A stretch of 37,210 nt of DNA, taken from the NCBI GenBank assembly GCA_947565445.1, contig CANOGC010000008.1, positions 1 through 37,210 on the forward strand, written 5' to 3'. Position numbers and translations under genes: made by a program. The notes below the pieces were generated by a model. That model saw nothing but the letters and a program-made list of their open reading frames with translations. It had not been told where the DNA came from and made no database searches. Positions 35,529 to 37,210 of the stretch are shown in pieces. Each line of letters opens with the position of its first letter. Position 1 is the first letter of the stretch. Source of the DNA: an uncultured Clostridium sp. (GTDB lineage: Bacteria > Bacillota > Clostridia > TANB77 > CAG-508).

Positions 35529-35699
35529 TTGATTGATATGTTAAATAATTTATCTGGTGCAGAATTAGTTTTGCTATCAAGTATTCTTGCCATTGTTATT
35601 AGCGAAAATTTGAATAATGATGATATTAATACCATAGGTGATTTTTTGTCTTCATTAGGTCAAAATTTAAGTACCATTGCCTCTGCTAATGAATGCTAA
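35529..35699 (+). CDS. Small clostridial protein of unknown function, about 56 aa
   Basis: The frame is probably initiated at TTG 35529 or ATG 35538 (MLNNLSGAELVLLSSILAIV); GGGTGAGG lies 3 or 12 bases upstream, so neither spacing is ideal and the start is uncertain. The peptide has a hydrophobic helix, then ISENLNNDDINTIGDFLSSL and GQNLSTIASANEC. Short proteins with this pattern (Ser/Ala-rich helix, LNxDEIxxLGxFLxxLGxxLxxIAA) are common beside clostridial housekeeping genes and have no known function. That recollection is general, not a database hit. The binding site is hidden in a stem-loop. Confidence 0.6.
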   Translation: MIDMLNNLSGAELVLLSSILAIVISENLNNDDINTIGDFLSSLGQNLSTIASANEC

Positions 35700-35746
35700 A
35701 TATATTTTATATTATGTAGGCTAAATTGTAACAAGTTATTATTTTA

Positions 35747-35775
35747 TTGCACATTACTGCATTTTATAGTATAAT
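35747..35775 (+). promoter_or_regulatory. Promoter of a 27-codon ORF
   Basis: TTGCAC at 35747-35752, a 17-base spacer and TATAAT at 35770-35775. Confidence 0.6.
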
Positions 35776-35805
35776 TTTTATATACTACATAGGAGGTATT
35801 GCAAT

Positions 35806-35889
35806 ATGAGAATTTTTATACATCAACATTTCAAATTTATATTGGCCATTATTTTGGTTATTGTTGTATGTATTGGGTCCCAATTTTAA
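35806..35889 (+). CDS. Very small membrane peptide, 27 aa
   Basis: ATG 35806 follows AGGAGGTATTGCAAT, an ideal ribosome binding site, and a consensus promoter. The peptide MRIFIHQHFKFILAIILVIV plus VCIGSQF is a basic N-terminus and one membrane span. Its stop lies in the loop of a terminator-like stem. The compact unit (promoter, RBS, hydrophobic peptide, terminator) resembles type I toxin peptides or small membrane regulators; function is unknown. Confidence 0.5.
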   Translation: MRIFIHQHFKFILAIILVIVVCIGSQF

Positions 35890-35908
35890 TGGGGCCTCTT
35901 TTTTGTTT
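35874..35908 (+). terminator. Terminator of the 27-codon ORF
   Basis: GGTCCC and GGGGCC pair (one G-U) around AATTTTAAT, followed by TCTTTTTTG. Confidence 0.6.
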
Positions 35909-35984
35909 ATAGCTTCGCCATGCGGACGAGCAATGCTCGCCCCTACAATTCTAACTTAAAATAGAGTATTTTCCTAGTATACAA

Positions 35985-36026
35985 AAATAGCAAGGTTGTT
36001 ACAAAACTCTGTAACCCTTGCTATTT
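35985..36026 (-). terminator. Terminator of tuf
   Basis: AAATAGCAAGG-TTGTTACA and TGTAAC-CCTTGCTATTT form a long stem; on the minus strand it is followed by TTTTTG. Confidence 0.85.
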
Positions 36027-36044
36027 CTATATTTTGTTATTTAA

Positions 36045-37210
36045 TTATGCAATTATGTCTGCAACAATTCCTGAACCTACTGTACGTCCACCTTCACGAA
36101 TAGCGAATCTTAATCCTTTTTCGATAGCGATTGGAGTGATAAGTTCGATTGTCATTGAGATGTTATCTCCTGGCATTACCATTTCTGTTCCTGCAGGTAA
36201 TTCGATAACTCCTGTAACGTCTGTTGTTCTAAAGTAGAATTGTGGTCTATATCCATTAAAGAATGGTGTATGACGTCCTCCTTCTTCTTTTGTTAGAACA
36301 TATACTTCTGATGTGAATTTTGTATGTGGATTGATTGTTCCTGGTTTTGCTAGTACTTGACCTCTTTCGATGTCTTTTCTATCAATACCTCTTAGTAGAA
36401 CACCAATGTTATCTCCAGCTTCTGCTTGGTCTAGTAATTTTCTAAACATTTCTACACCAGTAACAACTGTTTTTCTTCTTTCTTGAGATAGTCCTACTAT
36501 TTCGATTTCATCAGATAATTTTACGATACCTCTTTCTACTCTACCTGTTGCAACTGTTCCACGTCCTGTAATTGTGAATACGTCTTCAACTGGCATTAAG
36601 AATGGTTGGTCTACTGGTCTTTCTGGTGTTGGTATATAGCTATCAACTGCTTCCATTAATTCTTTCATGCATGCATATTCTGGTGCATTTGGGTCTGTAG
36701 CTGATGATTCTAATACTTTTAATGATGATCCTTTTACGATTGGAATATCATCTCCTGGGAAGTCGTAGCTTGATAATAAGTCTCTAACTTCCATTTCAAC
36801 TAATTCTAATAATTCTGGATCGTCAACCATATCGCATTTGTTTAAGTAAACAACGATGTATTTAACACCTACTTGTCTTGCAAGTAAGATATGCTCTCTT
36901 GTTTGAGGCATTGGTCCATCTGCTGCAGATACAACTAATATTGCACCATCCATTTGTGCAGCACCTGTAATCATGTTTTTAACGTAGTCTGCGTGTCCTG
37001 GGCAGTCAACGTGTGCATAGTGACGGTTGTCTGTTTCATATTCTACGTGTGCTGTGTTGATTGTGATTCCTCTTGCTTTTTCTTCTGGAGCACCGTCGAT
37101 TTGATCGTATGCTTCAAATTGTGCTTTTCCTAATAAACTTAAGTATTTTGTAATAGCTGCTGTTGTTGTTGTTTTTCCGTGGTCAACGTGACCGATTGTT
37201 CCGATGTTAA
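36045..37210 (-). CDS. tuf: Translation elongation factor Tu, 5' end outside window
   Basis: EF-Tu delivers aminoacyl-tRNA to the ribosomal A site. About 388 codons are present, lacking roughly the first 12. Visible motifs: [20 protein letters not shown] (G1), [20 protein letters not shown] (G2), [20 protein letters not shown] (G3), [20 protein letters not shown] (NKxD), and the C-terminal [20 protein letters not shown], ending [20 protein letters not shown]. All four CGG triplets (GAC-GGT, ATC-GGA, ATC-GGT, CAC-GGA) are xxC-GGx and out of frame, so this very highly expressed gene contains no in-frame CGG. Confidence 0.98.
   Translation of the reverse strand, partial: NIGTIGHVDHGKTTTTAAITKYLSLLGKAQFEAYDQIDGAPEEKARGITINTAHVEYETDNRHYAHVDCPGHADYVKNMITGAAQMDGAILVVSAADGPMPQTREHILLARQVGVKYIVVYLNKCDMVDDPELLELVEMEVRDLLSSYDFPGDDIPIVKGSSLKVLESSATDPNAPEYACMKELMEAVDSYIPTPERPVDQPFLMPVEDVFTITGRGTVATGRVERGIVKLSDEIEIVGLSQERRKTVVTGVEMFRKLLDQAEAGDNIGVLLRGIDRKDIERGQVLAKPGTINPHTKFTSEVYVLTKEEGGRHTPFFNGYRPQFYFRTTDVTGVIELPAGTEMVMPGDNISMTIELITPIAIEKGLRFAIREGGRTVGSGIVADIIA

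Noticed and set aside
35925..35946. Possible element end around GGACGAGCAATGCTCGCCCC
   Set aside because: A short palindromic repeat fragment with no partner in this window; too little to call a feature.

Overview
This is a low-GC, Gram-positive, spore-forming chromosome segment, most likely from an uncultivated gut-type Clostridia. The evidence is strong AT bias, AGGAGG-type ribosome binding sites, TTGaca/TATAAT promoters, and the spore and germination genes cwlD, sleB, ypeB and an alpha/beta-type SASP. No RNA gene was recognised. The window ends inside tuf, with its 5' end outside.

Layout. 1-4.1 kb: a partial multi-pass membrane protein, a decayed M14 peptidase, an unknown protein, a NUC-type nuclease, a helical-bundle protein and a PPOX-family flavoprotein. 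4.2-14.9 kb: purine synthesis, with purE, purC and purH on the plus strand facing purM, purL and purB on the minus strand; two small genes with their own promoters sit in the gaps. 15.0-17.1 kb: an AAA/DUF4143 ATPase behind three 33-bp-spaced direct repeats, then a DinJ/YafQ toxin-antitoxin pair. 17.1-22.9 kb: a minus-strand pyrC-pyrF-pyrK-pyrD-purA cluster. 22.9-26.7 kb: cwlD and an orphan VirD4/TraG module. 27-34.2 kb: a minus-strand cell-envelope and spore cluster (sleB-ypeB, SASP, yqeK-murF, ddl-DUF1934-J-domain protein). 34.3-37.2 kb: a diacylglycerol-type glycosyltransferase, two small ORFs and tuf. Three families of short inverted-repeat elements fill many intergenic gaps.

The outstanding observation is translational. 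Ten genes in the window are split by apparent frameshifts, fourteen in all, and every one is the same event: an in-frame CGG codon at which the downstream homologous protein continues if one base (the C) is skipped, so that the following GGN is read as glycine. It hits purE, murF, cwlD, sleB (twice), a J-domain co-chaperone (twice), a glycosyltransferase (three times), VirD4, the AAA ATPase, the YafQ toxin and the M14 relic. I found no in-frame CGG that reads as arginine in any intact gene, whereas roughly 48 out-of-frame CGG triplets (about 17 as xCG-Gxx, about 31 as xxC-GGx, hand count) cause no shift. This phase dependence is not what a sequencing error should produce. I infer a lineage-wide +1 frameshift, or four-base decoding, at CGG, perhaps because CGG has no cognate tRNA (CGT, CGC and CGA are used as arginine here). 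I know of no description of such a system in bacteria. Gene coordinates below span the shift sites, and each site is also listed on its own.
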